Source: Orrella dioscoreae (GTDB taxonomy: Bacteria > Pseudomonadota > Gammaproteobacteria > Burkholderiales > Burkholderiaceae_B). Taken from it: a DNA stretch of 64,000 nt. Where the stretch lies: the NCBI RefSeq assembly GCF_900089455.2, contig NZ_LT907988.1, forward strand, positions 4,030,001 through 4,094,000, in the 5' to 3' direction. Position 1 is the stretch's first letter; every line of letters starts with the position of its first letter. Shown one piece after another: positions 9,263 to 17,559 of the stretch. The notes under the pieces were generated by a model. The model did no database searches. It saw only the letters and a program-made list of their open reading frames with translations, and was not told where the DNA came from. The translations under genes were made by a program, and so were the position numbers.

Positions 9263-11212
9263 ATGGAAAACGACAACCGGGAGGACACCGCGGGCTTCTT
9301 CGTGGCGTCGTCATGGAACGCCGCCCAGCGCCGCAACCGCTTCTCCGGCATGGCCTTCACGGATGAGGCCATCATCATCGGCGCCGCGGGCTACGAGGCC
9401 TACAGCGCGCAGGTCGACCACTCGCTGCGCGACATCGAAGAAGGCCGCTACAGCGCGATCCAGTACCGTGGGGACGTCATGCTGGCACGCACCGACGCGC
9501 TGGGCCAGGACGCCCTCTACTACTACCATCGCGGTGGCGACTGGGCGGTGTCCAACTCGTTCCTCCTTCTTGCGCGCCACCTGCGTGCGCACCACGTCAC
9601 CCTTTCGCCCGACTACGACACGCTGCGCCTGCCCTTCATCACGCACAGCGTGGCCCGGCAGCTGGTCTCCAACCACACGGCCTTCAAGGAAATCCACGTC
9701 CTGCCCGCGGACCGGTGCTTGCAGGTAGACCTGCGTGCGCATCCCGCCCAGGTATCGCTGCTGCCCTGCGGTGACCTGTCCAACGCGGGGCGGGTCTCGC
9801 GCGAGGACTACGCCGAGACGCTTGCCGACTACGCCGCGAACGCCGCCTCGCGCGCGCGGGCGCTGCTCATGCATTTCCCGCACGAGAGCCGCTGCGACAT
9901 CACCGGCGGGCTGGACTCGCGCGTCGTGCTCGCGTTGCTGGCCACGACCGGCCTGGACCTGTCCACGCTCCACTTCCAGTCCAATCCCCGCCACGCGGCG
10001 GACTACGCCGTGGCCACGCACCTGGGAGAACACCTCGGGTTCAAGATAGGCAACCAGCGCCCGGCACTGGAACGCACCACTCCGGACAACGCCTACGCGC
10101 TGTGGAAGTACGGCAACCTGGGAATCTACTATCCCCTGTATGCCGCGATCGGCCGCGCGCCGCAGCGCGCCCTGCAATTCCACGGCGCCTGCGGCGAGTG
10201 CTACCGCGACTATTACGAAGGCAGCGCCAGGTCATTGGCGCGCGACATGGCCAGGCGCTTTCCCGCCAAGGGCGCCGGCCAGCTCTTCGGGGAACGGCTG
10301 GCGCAGGCGCTGGACACGCTGGGCTTGGGCATGGACGCACCGGATGCTCTCATGGCCCATTACCGGCATTTCCGTTCCCGGTTCCATTTCGGACGCAGCA
10401 CCTTCCGCAACCTGAACGCCCTGCTCGTCACCCCGCTGGCTTCCCCGGCCCTGATCCGGGCAGCCCGACACCTGTCGCCCCGGCAGCGCGCACGGTCGCA
10501 GCTGGCCCTGGATATCCTGCTGGCGACCCGGCCAGCGCTGGCCGGCCTGCCCTTCGACGCGCCAGGCAAATCCTTCGCCGCCGAAACGTTCAGCGACTCG
10601 CCGTTTCGCCGAGGGCCTCCCGACCTGGGCGCCCGGCTACGGGACTTGCGGGTGTATGGCGAGCCAGGCCACCATGCGCCCGCCGCGCCCGGGAGGCCTG
10701 CCGGCGAGCAAGGCACGTTCAAGGACCAGCTCCTGTTCGACCTCCTGGAGAAATCCGAGGCGGCCTATGCAACGGGCCTGTTCGAGCCCCTCCACGCCAC
10801 GCGGGCTGCACGCGCAGTCGTCAATGGCCAGATCCCGACGCAAGATGCGATGGCCGCCGTCCACATGCTCACCGTGGGAGAGATTGTCTCGCTGGCGGCA
10901 CATCCTCCGCCAACACCAGGCCCCGCCGCCCCCCCTGCCCTGCAACTGCGGGCCTGGCAGTTGGACGGACAGGTGAGCGTGCAGGCAGATACGCAGGACG
11001 CAGCCTGCCCGGGCGGCGCGGAATACGCCTTCTACCTGGAGAACGACGGCGGGCGCGAGGCGGTGCGTTGGTATGCCTCCTCCTCCCACGCCACATTTGA
11101 CCTGGCGGAACCCGGCCAGCCCCGCCCGTTGCAGATACGCGGCTTCGTCCGCGACCGGGCCGCACACCAGAACCGGCAGTCGCGCAGCGTGCCGGTCAAG
11201 CGATTCACCTGA
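9263..11212 (+). CDS. Asparagine-synthetase-like protein with degenerate glutaminase half and C-terminal AFYL module
   Basis: The central region (about residues 170-450) resembles the ATP-pyrophosphatase synthetase domain of AsnB, with a PP-loop written TGGLDSRVV near residue 212. Such enzymes adenylate a carboxylate and transfer an amine. The first 150 residues look like a worn class II glutamine amidotransferase: ARTDALGQDALYYY resembles the R-D-x-x-G-x-x-x-L-Y-Y motif, but no cysteine follows the initiator Met, so glutamine hydrolysis is not expected. The last 85 residues form a module (EYAFYLENDGG, then GFVRDRA) shared with two hydrolase genes on the opposite strand. An AGGAGA/GAGG stretch sits just upstream of the start. 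A role in amidating or aminoacylating the glycan is plausible but unproven. Confidence 0.72.
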   Translation: MENDNREDTAGFFVASSWNAAQRRNRFSGMAFTDEAIIIGAAGYEAYSAQVDHSLRDIEEGRYSAIQYRGDVMLARTDALGQDALYYYHRGGDWAVSNSFLLLARHLRAHHVTLSPDYDTLRLPFITHSVARQLVSNHTAFKEIHVLPADRCLQVDLRAHPAQVSLLPCGDLSNAGRVSREDYAETLADYAANAASRARALLMHFPHESRCDITGGLDSRVVLALLATTGLDLSTLHFQSNPRHAADYAVATHLGEHLGFKIGNQRPALERTTPDNAYALWKYGNLGIYYPLYAAIGRAPQRALQFHGACGECYRDYYEGSARSLARDMARRFPAKGAGQLFGERLAQALDTLGLGMDAPDALMAHYRHFRSRFHFGRSTFRNLNALLVTPLASPALIRAARHLSPRQRARSQLALDILLATRPALAGLPFDAPGKSFAAETFSDSPFRRGPPDLGARLRDLRVYGEPGHHAPAAPGRPAGEQGTFKDQLLFDLLEKSEAAYATGLFEPLHATRAARAVVNGQIPTQDAMAAVHMLTVGEIVSLAAHPPPTPGPAAPPALQLRAWQLDGQVSVQADTQDAACPGGAEYAFYLENDGGREAVRWYASSSHATFDLAEPGQPRPLQIRGFVRDRAAHQNRQSRSVPVKRFT

Positions 11213-11226
11213 GGGAGACACCCGCC

Positions 11227-12207
11227 ATGAACCTGAAACACGCAGCTTTGCTCCTGGGATTGCTGTCCGTGGCGCCGCCCTCCCTGGCGGCGGACACCAC
11301 GCTCTATCTCAGCCCCAAAGGATCCGACCAGGCCGACGGACTGGCCCCCCGGACACCCTTGGCCACCCTGCAACGCGCGATGGACATCGCCTACCAGACC
11401 GGCAAGGCCGAGAAAGCCGCCCACGTGCGGATCCTGGTGGAGGAAGGCGAATACCGCGGCCAGGCGACGCGCGTCGGCTCGCCTCCCGCCGGCACGCACG
11501 TCGAGGTCGCAGCGGCCGAGTCCGCCCGCAACAAACCCGTCTTCGATGGCGCGGGCAAGGCGGACACCTGGTTCACGCTGGCGGGGCCGACGCAGGCCGG
11601 CGCGACATTCACCGTGCGCGGGCTGGAGATACGCAACTACCGGACCGCCATCTCGCTCGACGGCAACCGCAGCAAACGCGACGCGTACATCACCGGCGGC
11701 ACCCTGCGCGATCTCACCCTGCGCGACATCGGGCAGATCGCCATGCCCGACAAGCCGCTGAGCACGGCCGCCATCCGGCTCGTCAACGCCCGCCGCATCA
11801 CCATCGCGGACAACACGTTCATCCGGATCCGCAATATCCAGCAGTGCGCGCCGTTGCACGCGATCTACCTTGCCCACCACGCCAGCGACAACCGGATCAC
11901 GGGCAACACCTTCGACGACCTGTGCGGCTCGCCGATCCGGATACGCGATGCCTCCAACCGCAACCAGGCCTCGGGAAACACCTTCAAGCGCGCGGAGTAC
12001 CACTCTGTTTTCGACGAGTGGTACTGCGACCGCAGCGTGAATCCCAAATGCACCAAGGCCAGCGGTGAATGTCCCTCGTGGGGCAACATCTACTCGGACA
12101 ACAAGGTTGAGCAGTCCAACCCCGACGCCATGGCGCGCCCGACCAGCGTGCGCGTCCAGCGTGTTCCTCCCGGCTGCGTACCGGACGCGGCCGGGAAAGG
12201 CGGCTAG
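11227..12207 (+). CDS. Exported right-handed parallel beta-helix protein
   Basis: This 326-residue protein begins with a clear Sec signal peptide (hydrophobic ALLLGLLSVAPPSLA, likely cleaved just before ADTT). The mature part starts with the YLSPKGSDQADG...TPLATLQRAMD pattern typical of pectate-lyase-like and other periplasmic beta-helix proteins, followed by helix-coil repeats (ITIADNTFIRI, NRITGNTF). Four cysteines lie near the C-terminal side and could form disulfides. Similar proteins bind, cleave or epimerise uronic-acid polymers. No catalytic residues can be assigned with confidence. It follows the asparagine-synthetase-like gene by 14 bases with a GAGGGAG ribosome-binding site, ends the plus-strand run, and its stop overlaps the convergent SGNH gene stop. 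Confidence 0.75.
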   Translation: MNLKHAALLLGLLSVAPPSLAADTTLYLSPKGSDQADGLAPRTPLATLQRAMDIAYQTGKAEKAAHVRILVEEGEYRGQATRVGSPPAGTHVEVAAAESARNKPVFDGAGKADTWFTLAGPTQAGATFTVRGLEIRNYRTAISLDGNRSKRDAYITGGTLRDLTLRDIGQIAMPDKPLSTAAIRLVNARRITIADNTFIRIRNIQQCAPLHAIYLAHHASDNRITGNTFDDLCGSPIRIRDASNRNQASGNTFKRAEYHSVFDEWYCDRSVNPKCTKASGECPSWGNIYSDNKVEQSNPDAMARPTSVRVQRVPPGCVPDAAGKGG

Positions 12208-13424
12208 GCCAGGACACCCTCGCCGGCGGCCCGCGCCACGCCGCCGGCGTCCTCGACGGCCAGCAGTTGGCGCAGGTGCAGATACACCAGCGGCGCGACC
12301 TGGTCGGCACCGCTTTCATTCAGGTGCAGGTCGTCATAGGAAAGCGGCTGGAAGTCCCTGAGCAGTTGCTCCAGGTCAAGCAGCATCGTCCCGGTCTCCT
12401 GGCAGAATCGCCGCGCGGTGCGCGCCACGTCCCATCGCAACTGCCGTGTCCGCTCATAGGTTGCCGCGGAGGGATAGCGCTTGCGCAGCCAGGCATCGTG
12501 CGCGAGGTCGGCCGAGCGATGGGGCGTGGTCATCAGCACGAACTTGATCTGCCACGCTGCGCAGCATGCCCGCGCCACGCGAAGCAGGTTGGCCAACTGG
12601 ACCTGGCTGTCCAGGCGAGCCGCCTGCCGGGGTTGCCACACGGGGCTGAACGGCGACAGGTGACGGTCATCGTTCCAGTACCCCTCCCGTTGCACCACGA
12701 ACCGTGAATCATTGCTGGGAACGGCGAAACAGACCACCGCCGGGTTGACCGGGATCACCCGGTTCACGAGCACATTGACCAGGTGTAGCGTGGTTGCGCC
12801 CGAATACCCGCCGTTCAGCATGCGCACACCGGGAAGGTCCGCCTGGGCACGAGACTCCAACTGCGCGACGAGGCGCCTGGACTCGCTGCAGAACGTGGAC
12901 TCGACGAAAGACCCTCCCAGGAACACCCACGGCCTCGCCTGCGCCGGATCCGGCTCCCTGCCTGAGACGATGAAGCCGTTGCCATCGGTCCTGACGCGAT
13001 ACGGCTTGGCCTCCAGGTTATCGGAAGCTTCCAGGTAATCCGGCGCGGGCTCGATCCACCGATCCGTCAATGGCGGCCACCCTTTCAGGCGGATGCCATG
13101 CCGCGCGCCAGGCTGGGCCGCGCTGCCTGCGCGGGACGCCGTGTCGGGCACGCGCGGATGCACCAGCGTCTCGGACAGCACGGACTTCTTCTCGTGGGTC
13201 GCGCGATGTCTGGCATAGCCGATGGCCCGATACTCGGCAACCCGGCCGCCGTCGATCTCGAAGGTAAATCGGTTGCGCCGCTGATAATGCATCCGCGACA
13301 CCACCTCGCCGTCACGCATCAGGTAGCAGGCGAAATCCAGTGGCGCATCCTGGCTCTGGGGCTCGATGTCCACCGTCAGGCGCTCTGGCGCCGGAAGAAT
13401 CCGCACCGAAAATGCAGGAATCAT
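12204..13424 (-). CDS. SGNH/GDSL-type hydrolase or acyltransferase with N-terminal AFYL module
   Basis: This 406-residue protein ends with an SGNH-hydrolase-like domain. The probable nucleophile is Ser172 in FLGGSFVES, a glycine block follows in LNGGYSGATT, an Asn is present in VPSNDSRF, and the D-x-x-H pair is at 364-367 (YDDLHLNESG). Members of this fold remove or add acyl groups on sugars. The first 90 residues carry the module seen at the C termini of the asparagine-synthetase-like and alpha/beta-hydrolase neighbours (LDFACYLMRDGEV, then GYARHRATHEKK). There is no signal peptide, so it is probably cytoplasmic. The start is 10 bases after the stop of the upstream hydrolase gene, making it the last gene of a minus-strand operon. 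Confidence 0.72.
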   Translation of the reverse strand: MIPAFSVRILPAPERLTVDIEPQSQDAPLDFACYLMRDGEVVSRMHYQRRNRFTFEIDGGRVAEYRAIGYARHRATHEKKSVLSETLVHPRVPDTASRAGSAAQPGARHGIRLKGWPPLTDRWIEPAPDYLEASDNLEAKPYRVRTDGNGFIVSGREPDPAQARPWVFLGGSFVESTFCSESRRLVAQLESRAQADLPGVRMLNGGYSGATTLHLVNVLVNRVIPVNPAVVCFAVPSNDSRFVVQREGYWNDDRHLSPFSPVWQPRQAARLDSQVQLANLLRVARACCAAWQIKFVLMTTPHRSADLAHDAWLRKRYPSAATYERTRQLRWDVARTARRFCQETGTMLLDLEQLLRDFQPLSYDDLHLNESGADQVAPLVYLHLRQLLAVEDAGGVARAAGEGVLA

Positions 13425-13434
13425 CGTGGCCTCC

Positions 13435-14724
13435 TCACAAGGCGTCGATTCGGCGCCTGACCGTCTTGATGACGCCCAGGTTGTCCTTGGCGAACACGGT
13501 CAACAGGGCGGGGAAACGCACGTCGACCAACTCGAAGGAGGCCTTGGCGGATTTCTGGTACGGCACCTGGTGCAGCACGCCATCCGGCCCGCGCAGGTAA
13601 AAGGCGTATTCCAGCGTGCGCTTGGGATAGGGAATGCTCAGCGCCACCGCCATGCGCGATTCGCTGGCTTTCTCCGCCTGGATGAAGGCATTCCGCCTGT
13701 CGAGGGACTGGCCCAGCAGGGTCAGGAAGGGCTTGGCGGCCGCCCACTCCGATTTTTCCAGGCGTTCCTTCGCCAGGTGCGATGCGGACTCTCCCTTGAC
13801 GATACCCTCCAGTATCCCCGCGAGCAGGCCCATGGGTGTCTTCGCATGCCCTTGCCCCCACTCGCCCGGGAAAAAAATCATCCGGCCATCCTCGGTCACG
13901 AAGCACTTGCCGCTGCGATCGGGAAAGGACTCATTATCGAAGTAGGGACGCGCGTGGTTCTTCACGTGCGCATGGTCGGAGATGTTCTGCAGATAGAACA
14001 CCCGCTTGTTGCGCCGCAGGAGCGCCGCATCCGGCACGCGGGTGTCGAACTCGGGGCAGATGTCGTCCAGCAGCGCCTGCAACGACTCCGCGTCCTTGGG
14101 CTCGGGGATGCCCTGAGGCCGACGCACGCCAAAGCCGGTCTTCAAGAACTGGTGGCCCGCTTCCTTCATGTACCGGGAAATGCACGTCTGCGGGTTCGAG
14201 ACGACGACGTCGGCCGCGCCGCGCAGGTAATGAGCGGTAGAAAGGGCGGCGTAGCCGCCTCCGCTGCCTCCGACCAGGATCGGCGTCTTGCCCGTTTGCA
14301 AGGCAAGCGCGTCGATGACATCGGCGATCCTGCCGAACAGGGGACCGGTGGCGTGATTGCCGACATACCATGCCAGCCGGATCTCGTTGTCCATGGCGAG
14401 AGTGGGATCAGAGATGGCCAGCAGGGGCAGGCCGGAGGTCGCCGCCAACTGGTCACCGGAAAAATAGGGAGGCGACCCCTGCGTGCGGGCCGTCGCGCCG
14501 AGGGCTGCGCTGAAGACCACCAGGAAGTGCGAACGCGTGTTCCCGCCGAAGCTCCTTGCCAGCACGTCGAGCGTCGGGGCATCGCCACCCGGGCCGAGGG
14601 GAAAGACATGGATGGTGTCCGTGGCGATCTCCAGCGGCGGAATCGCCGCCAGGGCATCGTCCCCATGACGCTGCAGGCCTGCCTTCCATCTCGAGTAATT
14701 CGGTTCTATCGTCATGAAGTCCAT
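13435..14724 (-). CDS. Alpha/beta-hydrolase-fold protein with C-terminal AFYL module
   Basis: The 429-residue protein has a nucleophile-elbow motif, VGGSGGGYAA, with candidate Ser154, in a context typical of alpha/beta hydrolases, somewhat like the Asp2-type proteins of glycan and accessory-secretion loci. An acidic residue and histidine of a triad cannot be assigned with certainty. The last 75 residues repeat the module found in two other genes of the locus (EYAFYLRGPDGVL, then VFAKDNLGVIKT). No signal peptide or membrane segment is seen. A second in-frame ATG three codons in is an alternative start. It lies between the truncated glycosyltransferase (55-base gap) and the SGNH gene (10-base gap). 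An esterase or O-acyltransferase role on the surface glycan is inferred. Confidence 0.6.
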   Translation of the reverse strand: MDFMTIEPNYSRWKAGLQRHGDDALAAIPPLEIATDTIHVFPLGPGGDAPTLDVLARSFGGNTRSHFLVVFSAALGATARTQGSPPYFSGDQLAATSGLPLLAISDPTLAMDNEIRLAWYVGNHATGPLFGRIADVIDALALQTGKTPILVGGSGGGYAALSTAHYLRGAADVVVSNPQTCISRYMKEAGHQFLKTGFGVRRPQGIPEPKDAESLQALLDDICPEFDTRVPDAALLRRNKRVFYLQNISDHAHVKNHARPYFDNESFPDRSGKCFVTEDGRMIFFPGEWGQGHAKTPMGLLAGILEGIVKGESASHLAKERLEKSEWAAAKPFLTLLGQSLDRRNAFIQAEKASESRMAVALSIPYPKRTLEYAFYLRGPDGVLHQVPYQKSAKASFELVDVRFPALLTVFAKDNLGVIKTVRRRIDAL

Positions 14725-14779
14725 CCATCGCTGTGCAATGCACCGGGGCGTCCCGGTGCGTCATGAAATCCGCGCTGTC

Positions 14780-16198
14780 TCACGGCGTGTCCGCCACGGC
14801 CTTCCGGCTTGCGCCCGCCATGGCGTAAACGCGCGCCAGCGTTGCCGCGTCAGCCTCGGTGGCGGCGTCGCCAACGACAACTATCCGGTCAGCCGCCACG
14901 CCCGCCTGCCGAGCCCTGTCGCCATCCTCTGCGCGGCGCACGAGCACCGCGTCCGCCGCGCGCAGGCAGCGGCTGTCCTGTGCCTGCTGCAGTCTCGACA
15001 GGCTGCTGTCCGCGGGCCAGCACTCACCCAGGGATCCGCGCGGGCCGGCCCGCGCGGATTCATATTCGTAGACCACCGGCAGGCCTGACAGCCGTCCCAA
15101 CGCCAGCGCCCGCAACATCAGGTCGTAGCCACGCCGTCCCGGATGGGCATGGATCATCGCCACTTCTTCATCGCGGCATATCCGCCAGGCCAGCAGGACG
15201 TCCAGTGTCATCACATCGGTGCGGGCGACCGCCTCGACCCCCTGGGCGGAGAGGCAATCCAGCGCGTAGCACGCCGCTGCGCGCCTGCCCGGCGGCGACT
15301 GCGCAGGAGCGCGCCCCTTGCGCCAGGGGCCGGCGGGTTGCGCGGCTGCCACGTATTCCAATGGCGTTACGGTGACCTGGCGCCACCCTCGTACGGGGGG
15401 ACGCGCCTGCACCGATACCGCGTCCCCCGTGGTCCCGTCCGCCTCGCCGACCCAATGCAGCACGCCAGGCACACGCGCCTGGCGGCGCGGACCGCCAGGC
15501 ACGGCGGCGGGACACGGCGGGGGCAACGGAAGCCAGTCGGTCGACAGCTCGTCCAGGCGGCTCAAGGCCACGCGGGCGCGGGCGATGGCCGGCCCGGGCG
15601 CGCTGCTCTCCAACACTGCGGTCGCGCAGGCTTGCAGCCATGCCGCGTCTCCCTGGCGCTCCGCCAGGCCCGTTGCGTAAGCCAGCAACCGCCAATCGCC
15701 AGGGGCCTGCGCCAGCGCGGCGCGGCACGCGCGCTGCGCCGCCACCGGATCGTCCACCTCGAGCCGGCTCAACTCGCCGGGGCCGGCGACCCGGGGCGCG
15801 AGCCTGGGCGGCGCGCGCAGGGTCAGCTCAGCGGAACACCACCAGGGCACGAGTGCCAGCGCCACCGCCGCCGCCCCTGCCGGAGGCTGTACGGCAATGG
15901 CGGGAAGCTTTTCGCGATCAGGTTCTCGGGACGCCGCGACATAACGGAAATGCTGCGACAGCTGGCGCGAATACAGCAGCCCCGGGTAGGGACCCGCCAT
16001 CACGGCGCCCCGCTCGTCCAGGAAAGCCACGATCAGCAACGCCGCCTTGGCCTGGGACTTGGGTGCGGGGTCCCCCAGCTGCACGTGCAGCTGGTATTGC
16101 GCGTGACCGTCGATGGCGGCGTGGGTCTGCCACAACGCAGTCCTGAAGACACCGGACGTGGGAAACGCGAAGCCTGGTCCTGCGACGGGCTCGATCAT
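14780..16198 (-). CDS. Glycosyltransferase-like protein lacking the C-terminal donor-binding half
   Basis: The 472-residue protein looks like a shortened relative of the large GT4 enzyme encoded at 3321-7016. It has one beta-sandwich module (about residues 30-140; FLDERGAVMAGPYPG aligns with FFDAQGDAIPGRRTG), a short TPR-like stretch (about 155-225) and the acceptor half of a GT-B domain (MIHAHPGRRGYD, LPVVYEYESARAG, ADAVLVRRAEDG). It then ends after VVVGDAATEADA, where the donor-binding half should begin. The gene is intact, with an AGGTGG-like ribosome-binding site, so it reads as a stable truncated protein rather than decay. It starts 12 bases after the upstream GT4 gene. It could be a regulatory or acceptor-binding partner. 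Confidence 0.62.
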   Translation of the reverse strand: MIEPVAGPGFAFPTSGVFRTALWQTHAAIDGHAQYQLHVQLGDPAPKSQAKAALLIVAFLDERGAVMAGPYPGLLYSRQLSQHFRYVAASREPDREKLPAIAVQPPAGAAAVALALVPWWCSAELTLRAPPRLAPRVAGPGELSRLEVDDPVAAQRACRAALAQAPGDWRLLAYATGLAERQGDAAWLQACATAVLESSAPGPAIARARVALSRLDELSTDWLPLPPPCPAAVPGGPRRQARVPGVLHWVGEADGTTGDAVSVQARPPVRGWRQVTVTPLEYVAAAQPAGPWRKGRAPAQSPPGRRAAACYALDCLSAQGVEAVARTDVMTLDVLLAWRICRDEEVAMIHAHPGRRGYDLMLRALALGRLSGLPVVYEYESARAGPRGSLGECWPADSSLSRLQQAQDSRCLRAADAVLVRRAEDGDRARQAGVAADRIVVVGDAATEADAATLARVYAMAGASRKAVADTP

Positions 16199-16210
16199 GC
16201 GCCACCCACC

Positions 16211-17377
16211 TCAGTGTTCCGCCAGGTCCAGGCGGCCGCGCAACGCGGCGAAGAACGCCGTGCTCACCGCAAACGGCGCATGCCGCGACAGCAAGGCATC
16301 GAGGACATTTTCCTGGACGCGATGCGCCAGCGCCCGCTCCATGGCATCCACGAGCCCCTCGCCGCTGTCGGCGTCGTACAGCAGCGCATCGTCCTGCCGG
16401 AACGTCTCGGCCATGGCTCCCTGCCGCGGCGCCACCACCATGCGGCGAAAGGTGGCGGCCAAGAGGGCCACGCCGGAATTCAGCGTCGCCCGGTAAGGCG
16501 CCACCACCACATCCGAGGCGGAAAACAGTTCCTGCACGCGCGCCTCGTCGACCTTCCGCGGAAGGAAGACGATGTCCGGCCGTCCACCTACCTTGCTCGA
16601 CACGGCCTCGCAATACGCCGCATCCGTGGGCGTCCCGGCGATGATGAGGCGCAGCCTGGCGCCAGGGCGCTTCCGTCGCAAGGCATCGTAGGCCTCCACG
16701 AGTTCGAGCAGGCCTTTGTATGGCTGGATGGAGCCGAAGAAGAGGAAGACGAAGTCGCCCGCGCCCAGGCCCAGTTCCCCCCTGGCGGCCGTTTTCCCGA
16801 TGAGCGCGGGATACCAACCTTGATAGGAAGGGTGCGGAACATGGAAGACCTTGTCGTCGGGCAGGCGATAGTGTCCTGCCACGGCGTCCCCCGTGTTCTC
16901 GCTCATGACATGGATGAGATGCGAACGCCGTGCGACCACCTTGCGCAGCGCGATCTCGGCCGCCGCATGCTGGTGGTTGTGGGGCAGGATGTTATGGACG
17001 GTCCAGACGATCCGGTAGCCCCGCTTGCGCCAGCCCGCCAGCCGCTGGTCGATCTCGTGCACCGCTTCCATCGCCTCGGCCGCGCTTTGGCAGCCGCGCA
17101 ACAGTGCGCCCAGCCAATGCAGGTGGAGAACGATGCGGCGCGCCCAGCCGACATGCTCGAGTCCATCGAGCCGCAGGGCCGGCAGCACCCGGAACCCGCA
17201 GGTCTCGGCAGCCGTGTAGAGCAGATGCTGGAAAGGGTTGAGGTGCGCGACCGGATAGCTGACGAGCCAGTGCGCGAATGCATCGCCCGGCATCCCCATA
17301 TCGAGCAGATCGGTAACGAAAGCTTGCGGCCAGGAAGTGCGACCAGCGGAGAGATCGGCTATACGCAATGCGGCCAT
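16211..17377 (-). CDS. GT4-family glycosyltransferase
   Basis: This 388-residue cytoplasmic enzyme has the full GT-B layout of family 4 transferases: an acceptor half with WTVHNILPHNH and HVMSENTGDAV, a hinge VPHPSYQGWYP, and a donor half with FLFFGSIQPYKGLLELVEAY, LIIAGTP and ASDVVVAPYRATLNSGVALLA. The late serine/glycine-rich segment replaces the classical E-x7-E, as in several mannosyl- and GumH-like enzymes. It is the first gene of the minus-strand run leading through the truncated glycosyltransferase, the alpha/beta hydrolase and the SGNH protein. The 180-base region upstream holds a terminator for the gene behind it. Donor and linkage are unknown. Confidence 0.85.
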   Translation of the reverse strand: MAALRIADLSAGRTSWPQAFVTDLLDMGMPGDAFAHWLVSYPVAHLNPFQHLLYTAAETCGFRVLPALRLDGLEHVGWARRIVLHLHWLGALLRGCQSAAEAMEAVHEIDQRLAGWRKRGYRIVWTVHNILPHNHQHAAAEIALRKVVARRSHLIHVMSENTGDAVAGHYRLPDDKVFHVPHPSYQGWYPALIGKTAARGELGLGAGDFVFLFFGSIQPYKGLLELVEAYDALRRKRPGARLRLIIAGTPTDAAYCEAVSSKVGGRPDIVFLPRKVDEARVQELFSASDVVVAPYRATLNSGVALLAATFRRMVVAPRQGAMAETFRQDDALLYDADSGEGLVDAMERALAHRVQENVLDALLSRHAPFAVSTAFFAALRGRLDLAEH

Positions 17378-17530
17378 CCGTCTCTGACATCGGAATTGGA
17401 GGTGCGACGTCTCGCGCGCCGACCCATCATCAGCCCTTCCTCCTGCTGCTCGGCCCTTCGGGCCATGGCTGTCACACGCTCACGGGCGCATGCAGCGAGC
17501 TTAATACAAGGAAGCGCCCCTCACTATGGG
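17378..17530. other. Intergenic region upstream of the minus-strand glycosyltransferase operon
   Basis: This stretch separates the GT4 gene start from the terminator of the beta-helix gene. Read on the minus strand it contains a TTGTATTAAG segment that could be part of a promoter, but no convincing -35/-10 pair can be assigned by eye. No ORF of note is present. Confidence 0.3.
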
Positions 17531-17559
17531 CAAAAAAACGCACACATTTTTCCGTGTGC
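17531..17559 (-). terminator. Rho-independent terminator of the beta-helix gene
   Basis: On the minus strand a 6-bp stem (17554-17559 pairing with 17540-17545, GCACAC/GTGTGC) with an 8-base loop is followed by seven T residues (17532-17538). The stem begins at the last base of the TAG stop codon of the beta-helix gene, so termination would be immediate. Confidence 0.65.

Noticed and set aside
17400-17470. Possible terminator for the plus strand (GGCCCTTCGGGCC)
   Set aside because: The short hairpin lies in a region with no plus-strand gene to terminate and has no T tract.
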